From the NCBI GenBank assembly GCA_021798575.1, contig JAJZGI010000005.1:1-64000 (forward strand): DNA of 64,000 nucleotides, in the 5' to 3' direction. The DNA is from Pseudomonadota bacterium. GTDB lineage: Bacteria; Pseudomonadota; Alphaproteobacteria; Acetobacterales; Acetobacteraceae. The translations under genes were made by a program, and so were the position numbers. The notes beneath the pieces were generated by a model. That model was not told where the DNA came from, ran no database searches, and saw only the letters and a program-made list of their open reading frames with translations. Positions 55,922 to 64,000 of this stretch are shown here, piece by piece. The number at the start of each line of letters is the position of its first letter. The stretch's first letter is position 1.

Positions 55922-56797
55922 ATGGCCCAGCCATTCGTGGAACACGAACTCATCCCAACCGAGTCGCACGCGCATGGTTCGCTCCTGCCCTCGGCGCGGG
56001 AGCTGCGCCAGCGCACCGCGCGGCGCGAGATCACCGAGCGCCGCAGGCTCATCCAGAGGCTGCGCCAGGCGCTCGCCACCGGTGGATTTATTATCCAATA
56101 TCAACCACTTGCCTCGTTAAACTCCGGGCTCGTGCGCGGCGCCGAGGCCCTCATCCGCCTGCGCCACAACCGCCGCGGGCTCGTCGCCGCTGGCCACTTC
56201 ATGCCGGTCGCGGAGCGCTCGGAGCTGATGCCCGAGATCGGCGCCTGGATGCTGCGCCAGGCCTGCGCGGAGGCCGCCAACTGGCCCGCCTGCGTGTCGG
56301 TGGCGCTCAGCCTCTCGCCGGCACACCTGCATAGCGGGCATCTGGTGCGCCAGTTGCTGGAGGCGCTCAACCGTTCCGGCATGGCGGCGGAGCGGCTGGA
56401 GCTGGAGCTGAGCGAGTCGATGCTGATCGACGACGACCAGGAGACCGTGTTCTGCCTGCGCGCGCTGCAAGGCCTCGGCGTGCGCCTCGCGCTGAATAAT
56501 TTCGGCCTGGGCTACGCCAGCCTCAGCGCGCTCAAGCGCCTGCCCATCACCACCCTGCGGCTGGATCGCTCCCTCATCCAGAATCTCGGAGAGGGTGGCC
56601 CTTCCACTGCCATCCTGCGCGCCGCGATCGACGCCGGGCACGCGCTGGGCTGCACCGTGCTGGCCGACGGTGTGGAGCACGAGGCGCAGTTTCGCCAACT
56701 GGGGGAGTTCGGCTGCGATGAAGGGCAGGGCGCCTATTTCGGCCCCGTGATGGATGCCGCCCTGATCACCACGATGCTGGCGCAGCCTGTTCCATAA
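55922..56797 (+). CDS. Degenerate EAL-domain protein, probably inactive
   Basis: The 291-residue protein is an EAL domain with a 50-residue basic leader and no GGDEF or sensor domain. The EAL triplet is kept (GAEALIRL at about 75), as are ELSES at about 160 and QGAYFG. Several catalytic positions differ from active c-di-GMP phosphodiesterases: the Asn of the VNLS motif is Ser, the DDFGTG loop reads NNFGLG (Asn at about 192-193), the KIDRS lysine is Arg, and the Glu of AEGVE is Asp. Loss of both loop aspartates should remove metal binding. It is therefore likely a c-di-GMP receptor or protein-interaction module (inference). Confidence 0.9.
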   Translation: MAQPFVEHELIPTESHAHGSLLPSARELRQRTARREITERRRLIQRLRQALATGGFIIQYQPLASLNSGLVRGAEALIRLRHNRRGLVAAGHFMPVAERSELMPEIGAWMLRQACAEAANWPACVSVALSLSPAHLHSGHLVRQLLEALNRSGMAAERLELELSESMLIDDDQETVFCLRALQGLGVRLALNNFGLGYASLSALKRLPITTLRLDRSLIQNLGEGGPSTAILRAAIDAGHALGCTVLADGVEHEAQFRQLGEFGCDEGQGAYFGPVMDAALITTMLAQPVP

Positions 56798-56827
56798 CTC
56801 GGCGCTTGCGGGCATAAGCCTCGCACC

Positions 56828-57088
56828 ATGAGCCATGACCCCGCCGAAGCCACCATCCTCCACCTGCTCGCTGCTTGCGGGCCGGGCAAATCCATCGCGC
56901 CCACGGATGCCGCGCGCGCCCTGGCAGGCAACCCGCCGGGTGACAAATGGCGCGCCAGCCTCTCACCCATCCGCCTGGCGATGCTGCGCCTGGCCCGGGC
57001 CGGGCAAATCGAGCTGCTGCGCAAGGGCAAAATCATCGCGCCGGCGGATGCGCGCGGCGTCCTACGCCTGCGCCTGCCCGCCGCGTAG
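56828..57088 (+). CDS. DUF3253 family small protein
   Basis: The 86-residue protein matches the DUF3253 pattern: ILHLLAACGPGKSIAPTDAARALAG, KWRASLSPIRLAMLRLARAGQIELLRKGK and a final RGVLRLRLP. The shape suggests a small winged-helix. The function is unknown. It follows the EAL gene by 30 bp and precedes a twin-hairpin element by 29 bp. Confidence 0.85.
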   Translation: MSHDPAEATILHLLAACGPGKSIAPTDAARALAGNPPGDKWRASLSPIRLAMLRLARAGQIELLRKGKIIAPADARGVLRLRLPAA

Positions 57089-57117
57089 ACCAACCTCAAT
57101 CCCCGACGAATACAGGT

Positions 57118-57282
57118 CTAGTGTGGTGGTTCTGAAGTTCCCATGCATTCGCGGCATCACCTTCTGGGAACTTCAGAACCAGAAACCACATTAGAATCAT
57201 AGGTTTGCTAGTGTCCTTATTGATGGGTAAGTTCGTAAGGTGCTGGTTTAAACGATGACGAACTTACCCATCAGGACACTAG
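57118..57282. repeat. Twin-hairpin repeat element, copy 2
   Basis: This is the second 165-bp copy, differing from 27357-27521 at about 17 positions. The length, the four CTAG-type borders and the linker AATCATAGGTTTG are kept (one border reads TTAG). Hairpin A spans 57118-57194 and hairpin B 57208-57282. Two stem positions of hairpin B have changed on both arms so that pairing is kept. The element ends 3 bases before the ABC transporter ATG, and its last stem contains the AGGA (57273-57276) that is the only good ribosome site. Confidence 0.92.
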
Positions 57283-57285
57283 AAC

Positions 57286-59046
57286 ATGAAATCCTTCAGC
57301 CAGTTCATCATCGGCGCGCGCCAGGCCTGGGCCTTGACGAAGCCCTATTTCGTCTCGGAGGAGCGCTGGAGTGCGGGCCTGCTGCTCGGCACCATCATCG
57401 CGATGAACCTCTTCACCGTCTTCATCGGCGTGGTCGCGAACTACTGGAACCGGGATTTCTTCAACGCCATCCAGGCCTTCAACCGCAAGAGCATCTTCAC
57501 CCTGCTGCTCACCTACCAGCCGGGGCCGCTGTTCAACGGCTTCATGCCGGGGCTCATCTCCATCGTCATCGTGGCGGTGCTGATCTTTGTCTATTCCACC
57601 TATCTCCAGCAGATGCTGCAAATCCGCTGGCGGCGCTGGATGACGCAGCACTATGTCGGCAACTGGCTGGCGGACCGCGCCTACTACAACATCAGCCTGA
57701 GCCAGACGCACGGGTTGGGTGTGGACAACCCGGACCAGCGCATCGCCGATGACCTGCGTCTGTTCACCATGAACATGCTCAACACCGGCATTGGTTTCAT
57801 CAGCAACCTCGTCAATCTGTTCAGCTTCGTCTTCGTGCTCTACGCTGTCTCTGGCTCCATCCGGCTGTTCGGCATCACCATCCCCGGCTACATGCTCTGG
57901 GTCGCGGTGCTCTATTCCGCCTTCGGCACCTATTTCACCTATAAAATCGGTCGCAAGCTGATCCTGCTCTCCTACAACCAGCAGCGGTTTGAGGCGGATT
58001 TCCGCTATAATCTGGTGCGCGTGCGGGACAATCCGGAGGCCATCGCGCTCTACGCCGGGGAGGATGACGAAAAACTCGGCCTAACCGACCGTTTCGAAGC
58101 CATCTTCAACAATTTCTGGGCGATCATGCGGCGCACCAAGGCGCTGAATTTCTTCACCACCAGCTTCGGGCAGATCGCGGGCTATTTTCCGCTCATCGTC
58201 GCCCTGCCGCGCTATCTCTCGCGCGCCATCGGCCTGGGTGGCCTCACCCAGATCCAGGACGCCTTCAGCCAAGTGCAGGGCTCGCTCTCCTGGTTCGTTG
58301 GCGCGTTTTCGGACTCTTCCACCAACCAGGATCTGGTGAACCTGCGCGCCACCATCGTGCGGTTGCACGGCTTCACCGAGGCAGTGTCAGCCGCCCGCGC
58401 GGCCTCGGCCAACGGGCCGCAGCTTGGCGCGGGCGGTGACGCGCTGCGCTTCAACAACCTTACGCTCAGCCTGCCCGATGGCCGCAAACTGCTGGAGAAC
58501 GCCAGCCTCACCCTCCCGGCCGGGCAGAATGTGGTGCTCACCGGCGCGTCTGGCATGGGTAAATCCACGCTCTTCCGCGCCATCGCGGGCATCTGGCCGT
58601 TTGGCGAGGGTGCGGTGAGCCGACCGACCGGCAGCGCCATGTTCCTGCCGCAGCGGCCCTATTTCCCGCTCGGCACGCTGCGCCGCACCATCACCTATCC
58701 GGGCAACGACGCGGATATCCCCGAGGCGGCGATCATCAGCGCCCTGGATGAGGTCGGGCTGCAAGCCCTCATCCCCCGGATGAACGATGTCGAGAACTGG
58801 GGCCTCATCCTCTCCGGCGGCGAGCAGCAGCGCCTGGCGATCACCCGCGCGCTGATCACCCGGCCGGACTGGCTCTTCCTGGACGAAGCCACCTCCGCGC
58901 TGGATACGCCGATGGCGGCCCAGATGCAGGAGATGCTCACCCGGCAACTGCCCAACACGACGATGGTGTCGATCAGCCATCGCGACCTCACAAACCCGGC
59001 AGAGCGCCACCTGGCGCTGGCGGGCGGCGCGCTGGCAGACGTTTAA
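57286..59046 (+). CDS. ABC transporter, fused permease/ATPase (YddA / SbmA-BacA-like)
   Basis: The 586-residue half-transporter has an N-terminal membrane domain of the ABC_membrane_2 / SbmA-BacA type (residues about 20-360; NYWNRDFFNAIQAFN, QMLQIRWRRWMTQ). The ATPase follows, with Walker A TGASGMGKST at about 419, signature LSGGEQQRLAI at about 507 and Walker B WLFLDEATSA at about 526. It resembles ABC subfamily D and E. coli YddA; the substrate is unknown, and related proteins handle acyl chains, peptides or vitamin B12. The start lies directly after the twin-hairpin element, so its ribosome site can be sequestered in the stem. Confidence 0.93.
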   Translation: MKSFSQFIIGARQAWALTKPYFVSEERWSAGLLLGTIIAMNLFTVFIGVVANYWNRDFFNAIQAFNRKSIFTLLLTYQPGPLFNGFMPGLISIVIVAVLIFVYSTYLQQMLQIRWRRWMTQHYVGNWLADRAYYNISLSQTHGLGVDNPDQRIADDLRLFTMNMLNTGIGFISNLVNLFSFVFVLYAVSGSIRLFGITIPGYMLWVAVLYSAFGTYFTYKIGRKLILLSYNQQRFEADFRYNLVRVRDNPEAIALYAGEDDEKLGLTDRFEAIFNNFWAIMRRTKALNFFTTSFGQIAGYFPLIVALPRYLSRAIGLGGLTQIQDAFSQVQGSLSWFVGAFSDSSTNQDLVNLRATIVRLHGFTEAVSAARAASANGPQLGAGGDALRFNNLTLSLPDGRKLLENASLTLPAGQNVVLTGASGMGKSTLFRAIAGIWPFGEGAVSRPTGSAMFLPQRPYFPLGTLRRTITYPGNDADIPEAAIISALDEVGLQALIPRMNDVENWGLILSGGEQQRLAITRALITRPDWLFLDEATSALDTPMAAQMQEMLTRQLPNTTMVSISHRDLTNPAERHLALAGGALADV

Positions 59047-59047
59047 G

Positions 59048-60247
59048 CTATCCCAGCTTGATACCAACCTGCTTTGCTGCCAGCCGCTGGCGGATCGCGG
59101 CGAGCCTGGGGCCCTCCAGGCACAAAGGCGCGCAGCTCTCGGCCTCCCGCCTGCGCTGCATCAGCGCCGGATGCGCCACGACCTCCGCGCCGCCATTATC
59201 AAAAATACCGCGATGCCCGGTGTCCAGATAGCTCTCGGCGGGCGTACCCTCGGCCAGCACAACATCATGCCGCTCAAGCTCGACATGCAGATAGGTCACC
59301 CCGCGCGCCGTGATATCCTGGCGGATGCTGGTCCAGTTCAGCAGCGCCTTGGCGGGCACCAGCACGCCATCCAGCAGCAGCGCATGATCCGGTGAGAGCA
59401 CGAGCCGCCGCACCGGCATATGCTCCCCCAGCGCGCCGGGCTCGATGACCACCGGGCGCACAGTCTCCGGGCGCGGATGCGCGCTGATCTCCACCTCCCG
59501 CCGGCCGATCCATTGCACCGCCTGTTCCTCCCCCGCATGGGTGATCAGCACATCGCCGATCTTCAGCGCCTCCACCGCCACCTCGCCTCGCGTGGTGAGC
59601 AGCCGCGTCCCCGCCGCGAAGCACGGGTTGACGGTGACATCGGTGGTGATAAGCGCATCGATGAATGGCACGTCGCTCTTCGGGTTGGTGCGCAGGCCAA
59701 AGGCCAGGTCCAGCGTCGCCCCATCCGCCGCCGCCGCCGTACCAAACAACGCCGCTCCCACCTCCGCAATCACCTGTTTCTGCGCGGCATCGAGCGTGAA
59801 ATGCGTACCCGGCGTCAGCGCGATGCTCCCATCGGGCAGAATGAGGAACTGGTCACCGCTCCGCGCGGCGGTGTTCACGTCATCGACGAGCGAGATATAA
59901 TCCGGGTTCGCGGTGCCGGCGGGGAACAGCTCCGCGAACAAATCCGTCACCGCCTGGATGGTGATCTGATCGCCACCGACCCCAAACGCGACCGGCTGAA
60001 AATTGGTGATGCTCCCGCCGAGGCTGGCGCTATAGCTGTTCACCCCGCCCGCCAGGCTGGTGGTGGTGATGGTAAAGGCGCTGCCCTGGGCATTGTCCGT
60101 GAGGATCAGCACCCCGGCATTCGTGCCGTTATTATTCAGAAAATCAACGCCTTGCAGAACGATATTCGAAGCGTTGGTCAACGGCAGCGGCTGCGAGAGC
60201 GTGTAGCTGCTGGCGGTCCCGCTCGAGGTGATCGTAATGTCCGACAT
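59048..60247 (-). CDS. Hint-domain protein with surface-type N-terminal region
   Basis: The 399-residue protein has a Ser/Thr/Asn-rich beta-type N-terminal half without a normal signal peptide. A Hint (hedgehog/intein) domain follows from about residue 207: the putative nucleophile cysteine is in NPCFAAGTRLLT, GDVLITHAG lies at about 236, and the SPDHALLLDG block at about 284. Hint domains cleave or splice their own backbone at the Cys. This type is common in Acetobacteraceae and Rhodobacteraceae next to secreted repeat proteins, and its job there is not established. It converges on the ABC gene with a one-base gap between stops. Confidence 0.85.
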   Translation of the reverse strand: MSDITITSSGTASSYTLSQPLPLTNASNIVLQGVDFLNNNGTNAGVLILTDNAQGSAFTITTTSLAGGVNSYSASLGGSITNFQPVAFGVGGDQITIQAVTDLFAELFPAGTANPDYISLVDDVNTAARSGDQFLILPDGSIALTPGTHFTLDAAQKQVIAEVGAALFGTAAAADGATLDLAFGLRTNPKSDVPFIDALITTDVTVNPCFAAGTRLLTTRGEVAVEALKIGDVLITHAGEEQAVQWIGRREVEISAHPRPETVRPVVIEPGALGEHMPVRRLVLSPDHALLLDGVLVPAKALLNWTSIRQDITARGVTYLHVELERHDVVLAEGTPAESYLDTGHRGIFDNGGAEVVAHPALMQRRREAESCAPLCLEGPRLAAIRQRLAAKQVGIKLG

Positions 60248-60341
60248 TCAGAGCCCCATCATTTCAGCGCAATATCCGCCAAGCCGATCCGATGTACAAT
60301 GAAAAGTTTAAGACCACGTTAAGCAAATCGCGTCTAAGTTG

Positions 60342-61394
60342 TCAGACGATAAACCCACCACCCAAAATCCGCGAGCCCTGGTAGAACACCGCCGCCTGGC
60401 CGGGCGCCGCCAGCGCGGGCTCATCCAGAACAACCCGCCCATCGGAATGGATGCTGGCCGGGCGCATGGCATCCCGTGCCCGCAGCCGGGCATTGGCGCG
60501 CAATCCTCCCGCACCCGGCGGCTCGATCAGCCAGTTCATGTCCCGTACCCTGATCTCATTGCCCATCGCGCCGCGCGGCCCAATGGTAATCCGCCGGGTC
60601 GTGGGGTCGATCCGCGTCACCACCTGGCCCGGCCCGCCCTGCTGCGCGGCGTTGCCCAGTCTTCTGGCCTGCCCCACCGTGTAGCGGCCGATCCCCTGGT
60701 GCGTGCCCAGCACCGCGCCCGCCGCATCCACGATCTCGCCCGGCGCCAGCGCATCCGGCCGGAATTTCCCGATAATATCCGCATACCCACCGCTGGGGAC
60801 GAAGCAGATATCTTGGCTGTCGGGCTTGTCCGCCACATTCAGCCCCATCTCGGCGGCCAGCGCCCGCACCTGCGCCTTGCTCGCATACTCCCCCAGCGGA
60901 AAACGGCAGAACTCCAGTTGCGCCCGCGTGGTGGCGAACAGAAACCAGCTCTGGTCGCGCGCCGCATCTACCGCCTGGTGCAGCTCCGCGCCATCCGCCC
61001 CCGCCACCCTGCGCACATAATGCCCCGTCGCCAGCGCCTCGGCGCCCAGGTCGCGCGCCATCTCCAGCAGGTCGCCAAATTTCAGATGCTGGTTGCAGGC
61101 GATACACGGCACCGGCGTCTGCCCCGCGGCGTAGCCATCGGCAAAGGTGGAAATCACGCTCTTCTTAAATCTTTCTTCAGAATCAATCACGTAATGCGAT
61201 ATCTTCAGCGCATCCGCAACCCGCCTCGCGTCATGAATATCCGCCCCGGCGCAGCACGCGCCTTTGCGGCCCGCAGCATGCCCATGGTCATAGAGTTGCA
61301 GCGTCAGGCCGATCACCTCATGCCCGGCGCGCGCCATCAGCCCGGCCACCACCGAGCTGTCCACCCCGCCCGACATCGCGACGACGATGCGCAT
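60342..61394 (-). CDS. mnmA: tRNA-specific 2-thiouridylase
   Basis: The 350-residue enzyme thiolates U34 of tRNA-Glu, -Gln and -Lys. It has the PP-loop MSGGVDSS at residues 7-14, the first catalytic cysteine in PVPCIACNQ at about 96, and the second in SQDICFVP at about 193. Its start shares one base with the ferredoxin stop. It is the last gene of the cysE-desulfurase-ferredoxin-mnmA run, so sulfur donor and acceptor enzymes are made together. Confidence 0.96.
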   Translation of the reverse strand: MRIVVAMSGGVDSSVVAGLMARAGHEVIGLTLQLYDHGHAAGRKGACCAGADIHDARRVADALKISHYVIDSEERFKKSVISTFADGYAAGQTPVPCIACNQHLKFGDLLEMARDLGAEALATGHYVRRVAGADGAELHQAVDAARDQSWFLFATTRAQLEFCRFPLGEYASKAQVRALAAEMGLNVADKPDSQDICFVPSGGYADIIGKFRPDALAPGEIVDAAGAVLGTHQGIGRYTVGQARRLGNAAQQGGPGQVVTRIDPTTRRITIGPRGAMGNEIRVRDMNWLIEPPGAGGLRANARLRARDAMRPASIHSDGRVVLDEPALAAPGQAAVFYQGSRILGGGFIV

Positions 61395-61723
61395 TATTTA
61401 GCCGCGTTGCGTGTGGCGCTGGGCAGCCGCACGACCAGCCCGTCCAGCATCTCCGAGATCACGATCTGGCAGCCGAGCCTGGAGGTCTTCTCCAGCCCAA
61501 ACGCCAGGTCCAGCATATCTTCCTCATCCTCGGTCGGTTTGGCCAGTTTGGGAAACCAGGCGGCATCCACGATCACATGGCAGGTCGAGCAGGCGAGCGA
61601 GCCCTCGCACGCACCCTCGATATCCACGCCATGCTTATGCGCCACCTCCAGCACGGAGAGGCCGAGCGGGGCCTCCACCTCGCGCGGGTTGCCGTTACGT
61701 TCGATGAAAGTGATCTTCGGCAT
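61394..61723 (-). CDS. [2Fe-2S] ferredoxin, adrenodoxin type
   Basis: The 109-residue ferredoxin has the ISC-type cysteine pattern C-x5-C-x2-C ([10 protein letters not shown], about 37-46) and a fourth cysteine in RLGCQIV at about 84. It probably gives electrons for Fe-S cluster assembly with the upstream desulfurase. It is sandwiched between the desulfurase gene (30 bp) and mnmA (one-base overlap). Confidence 0.94.
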   Translation of the reverse strand: MPKITFIERNGNPREVEAPLGLSVLEVAHKHGVDIEGACEGSLACSTCHVIVDAAWFPKLAKPTEDEEDMLDLAFGLEKTSRLGCQIVISEMLDGLVVRLPSATRNAAK

Positions 61724-61753
61724 CGCTCAAACCTTTGGCAGACTATGCGCCCT

Positions 61754-62854
61754 TCAAGCGCAATGGCGCTGGCCGTGCAAGGCGCGCTGCGCCATGGCTT
61801 GGTATGCGCGGCAAAAACCGGCAATCGCGGCGGCATCAAAATTCCACGGCAGCGAAACCCGGATGGAATGCCCGGCGAGCGGCCCGGCGCCCATCGCCGT
61901 CAGCACGTGGCTCGCTGCCGCCTTGCCCGACGAACACGCCGCCCCGGCGGACACCGCATAGCCAGCCAGGTCGAGCGCGATGAGCTGGGTCTCGGCCTTC
62001 ACGCCCGGCAACGCCAGGCACAGCGTGTTGGCCAGACGGGGCGCGCCGCCGCCCAGCGAAACTGCGCCAACTCCCACACAAAAAGCCTCAATTTCATCAC
62101 GATACGAGCCGATCCTACCATCGTCGTAGGGCTCGGCGAGTGCTGCGGCCATCCCGGCGATGGCGGGCAGCGCCGGCGTACCACCGCGTCGCCCGCGCTC
62201 CTGCCCGCCGCCGCGCAATACAGGCGTAATCACATGCCCGGGTGCGGTGATCAGCGCGCCAGCGCCCATCGGCCCGCCGATCTTATGCCCCGAGATCGCG
62301 ATGCTGGCCGCCCCCAAACCCAGCCAGTCTTCCAGCGCGCGGGTCGCGGCCTGCACCGCATCCACATGCAGCGCCGCGCCATGCGCCGCGCACAGCGCCC
62401 CTACCTCGCCAATCGGGTGCAGCACGCCGGTCTCATTGTTCGCCGCCATCAGGCACACCAGCGCGCCCGGGTTGCGTGCGAGCAACGCCTCCAGCGCGCT
62501 CAAATCCACCACGCCGCTGCCCAGCACCGGGATCACCTCGGCCTTTGGTGCTGCGGCGCGGATGGCGTCATGCTCGGTGGCGCCCACCAGCAGCGCCCGG
62601 CCAGCCCCCAGCGCCGTAATGGCCAGCGCGTTCGCCTCGGTCGCGCCGGAGGTGAACACCACATCCGCCGGATCCGCCGCAAAATACCGCGCCACCGCCT
62701 CCCGCGAATCCTCCAGGCAGGCCCGCGCCATCCGCCCAGCCTGGTGGATCGAGGACGGGTTGGCCAGTGCCATGGCCTCCAGCGCCGCGCCGCGCGCCGC
62801 CGGGCGCAATGGCTCGGTGGCGTTGGCATCCATATATATCAGCTCAGATGACAT
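61754..62854 (-). CDS. Cysteine desulfurase (NifS/IscS-like)
   Basis: The 366-residue PLP enzyme takes sulfur from cysteine. It begins with the family [13 protein letters not shown], has the PLP lysine in [12 protein letters not shown] at about 189, and the persulfide cysteine in [12 protein letters not shown] at about 305. The short loop around this cysteine is of the NifS/IscS class. I choose ATG 62854, which overlaps cysE by 11 bp; an in-frame ATG at 62875 is farther back. It feeds both cluster assembly and MnmA. No iscU, iscA or hscAB is present. Confidence 0.94.
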   Translation of the reverse strand: MSSELIYMDANATEPLRPAARGAALEAMALANPSSIHQAGRMARACLEDSREAVARYFAADPADVVFTSGATEANALAITALGAGRALLVGATEHDAIRAAAPKAEVIPVLGSGVVDLSALEALLARNPGALVCLMAANNETGVLHPIGEVGALCAAHGAALHVDAVQAATRALEDWLGLGAASIAISGHKIGGPMGAGALITAPGHVITPVLRGGGQERGRRGGTPALPAIAGMAAALAEPYDDGRIGSYRDEIEAFCVGVGAVSLGGGAPRLANTLCLALPGVKAETQLIALDLAGYAVSAGAACSSGKAAASHVLTAMGAGPLAGHSIRVSLPWNFDAAAIAGFCRAYQAMAQRALHGQRHCA

Positions 62855-63503
62855 AATCCTGCGGCTGGCTTGCATAGCGGTTCTCCAGCGCGTTCAGCTC
62901 CCGGCGCAACTGGCTCAGCTCCTGCAACAGCGGGTCCAGGCAGGGCTCGGCCGGCGTCCCATAGGCGTCGAAGCCCGCATGCGCCGCCCCGCGTTGCAAT
63001 TCGCGCGCCGGAATGCCGACCACGGTCGTATCCGCCGCCACCGGCGCGATGACGACGGCATTGGCGCCGACTCGCGCATTATCGCCGATGAGGATCGCCC
63101 CCAGCACCTTGGCCCCAGCCCCGATGATCACATTATTGCCGATGGTGGGGTGGCGCTTGGTCTGCTCCGAGCTGGTGCCGCCCAGCGTAACGCCATGATA
63201 AATATACACATCATCGCCAATCTCGGCGGTCTCCCCGATCACGACCCCCATGCCGTGGTCGATGATCAGCCGCCGCCCGAGTTGCGCCCCGGGGTGGATC
63301 TCGATGCCCGTGAAAAACCGCCCCAGATGCGAGATGAACCGCCCCAGCGTATAAAAACGGCGCCGCCAGAAAAAATGCGAGACCGCATGAAACCCGATCG
63401 CGTGCAGTCCGGGATAGCAGAGCAGAACCTCAAGGTTGGAGCGCGCCGCCGGGTCCCGGTTCCGGTAGGCCAGCATCGTCTCCGTTAAAAACATAAGGGC
63501 CAT
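62844..63503 (-). CDS. cysE: Serine O-acetyltransferase
   Basis: The 219-residue enzyme makes O-acetylserine for cysteine synthesis. The left-handed beta-helix hexapeptides run from about 70 to 165 ([35 protein letters not shown]). The N-terminal helical part is shorter than in E. coli CysE, a common bacterial form. The tail ends with an isoleucine (YVI), the residue CysK inserts on in cysteine synthase complexes. First gene of the sulfur-relay operon; a dyad operator candidate lies 100 bp upstream. Confidence 0.96.
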   Translation of the reverse strand: MALMFLTETMLAYRNRDPAARSNLEVLLCYPGLHAIGFHAVSHFFWRRRFYTLGRFISHLGRFFTGIEIHPGAQLGRRLIIDHGMGVVIGETAEIGDDVYIYHGVTLGGTSSEQTKRHPTIGNNVIIGAGAKVLGAILIGDNARVGANAVVIAPVAADTTVVGIPARELQRGAAHAGFDAYGTPAEPCLDPLLQELSQLRRELNALENRYASQPQDYVI

Positions 63504-63602
63504 GCGACATTTCCGTAGATAATTTCAATAAAACAGGTCTATAGAGGCAGCCCTGAGAAAACCCCAACCCCACGATTCCCTTCAGGTGCCTTAGAGTAAC
63601 CG

Positions 63603-63615
63603 GACCAATATGGTC
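63603..63615. promoter_or_regulatory. Dyad operator candidate in the cysE/hydrolase divergent promoter
   Basis: GACCA-ATA-TGGTC is a perfect 5+5 dyad. Read toward cysE, it overlaps TTGACC, which with CTAAGG 17 bases later could form a promoter. Its form recalls operators of Rrf2-family (IscR/CymR-like) regulators of cysteine and Fe-S genes, which would suit this operon, but no such regulator gene is in the window. Confidence 0.45.
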
Positions 63616-63673
63616 AACTTGAGCGAAGTTGGCGGTTCAGGGTTCCTGGTTTTGATGAAAGACGAGTTACAGA

Positions 63674-64000
63674 ATGCCTGAAGTAATGTTTGCCGGGCCG
63701 GAAGGCCGACTGGAGGGACGCTACCACCACGCCAAGGAGCGCGGCGCGCCGCTGGCCCTGGTGCTGCACCCACACCCGCTGCACGGCGGGACCATGAACA
63801 ACCGTATCACCTACGCCATGTACCAGGTGTACCAACGCCTCGGCTTCTCGGTCATGCGCTTCAATTTCCGCGGCGTCGGCCGCAGCCAGAGCAAGTTCGA
63901 TGGCGGCATGGGCGAGATCAACGACGCCGCTGCGGCGCTGGACTGGATGCAGGCGCTCAACCCCGGCCATGGCGGGCTGTGGATCTCGGGCTATTCCTTC
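63674..64000 (+). CDS. Alpha/beta hydrolase, 5' part, cut by the window edge
   Basis: The first 109 codons are present and open to the last base. The N-terminus MPEVMFAGPEGRLEGRY is followed by LALVLHPHPLHGGTMNN, RFNFRGVGRSQ and LWISGYSF, the last being the beginning of the nucleophile elbow. These are hallmarks of the small alpha/beta hydrolases annotated as dienelactone-hydrolase-like or XCC-type esterases. The substrate is unknown. It is divergent from cysE with 170 bp between starts. Confidence 0.88.
   Translation, partial: MPEVMFAGPEGRLEGRYHHAKERGAPLALVLHPHPLHGGTMNNRITYAMYQVYQRLGFSVMRFNFRGVGRSQSKFDGGMGEINDAAAALDWMQALNPGHGGLWISGYSF

Overview
The window is a gene-dense, high-GC bacterial chromosome segment with about 52 supportable protein genes. 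I see no rRNA, tRNA, CRISPR, prophage or complete insertion sequence. Several features point to an alphaproteobacterium, most likely of the Acetobacteraceae (Acidocella/Acidiphilium-like; inference): a GTTC-N7-GTTC SOS box ahead of recA, a PutA without a DNA-binding domain paired with an Lrp regulator, a 180-kDa-type NAD glutamate dehydrogenase, a Hint-domain surface-type protein, an NrdA without an ATP cone, and the cysE-cysteine desulfurase-ferredoxin-mnmA order.

Layout. 0.1-5.8 kb: a repeat-rich autotransporter followed by a TPR-sulfotransferase and a TPR-glycosyltransferase-like gene, a possible surface-adhesin modification locus. 5.8-6.9 kb: a repeat-bearing spacer and one unknown gene. 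6.9-20 kb: an amino-acid catabolic block, lrp-putA on the minus strand and divergent arginase, ornithine cyclodeaminase, NAD-glutamate dehydrogenase and a PLP decarboxylase. Together these can carry arginine through ornithine, proline, P5C and glutamate to 2-oxoglutarate, with a putrescine branch. Two identical-type palindromes spaced exactly 63 bp lie in the divergent promoter. 20-33 kb: DUF1028, LysR, an ArgE-like deacetylase, then a long plus-strand run: NCS1 permease, C-N hydrolase, APC permease, flavin reductase, HpaB-type monooxygenase, RidA, class II aldolase, a trimethylamine-dehydrogenase-like Fe-S flavoprotein, cupin and SnoaL-like protein. I read it as an undescribed catabolic pathway for a small nitrogenous, perhaps cyclic or N-alkylated, compound.

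33-36 kb: the rplU-rpmA-obgE-proB housekeeping run with a clear terminator after rpmA. 36-40.5 kb: a valine-catabolic operon (mmsA, acyl-CoA dehydrogenase, mmsB) divergent from a LysR gene that starts with TTG. 40.5-49 kb: nrdA, an MFS exporter, a DUF445 membrane protein, and a transglutaminase/DUF2126 protein with a 53-residue downstream gene. 49-54 kb: alaS, recA, argG. 54-57 kb: YciI and fumarylacetoacetase-like genes flanked by inverted copies of a 101-bp repeat, one copy sitting inside a MITE-like insertion that interrupts a palindrome; then a degenerate EAL protein and DUF3253. 57-60 kb: an ABC transporter and the Hint protein. 60-63.5 kb: the sulfur-relay operon. The right edge cuts an alpha/beta hydrolase.

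The most unusual non-coding structure is a 165-bp twin-hairpin element present twice (27.4 and 57.1 kb). Paired compensatory base changes separate the two copies, and each sits immediately before a gene start.
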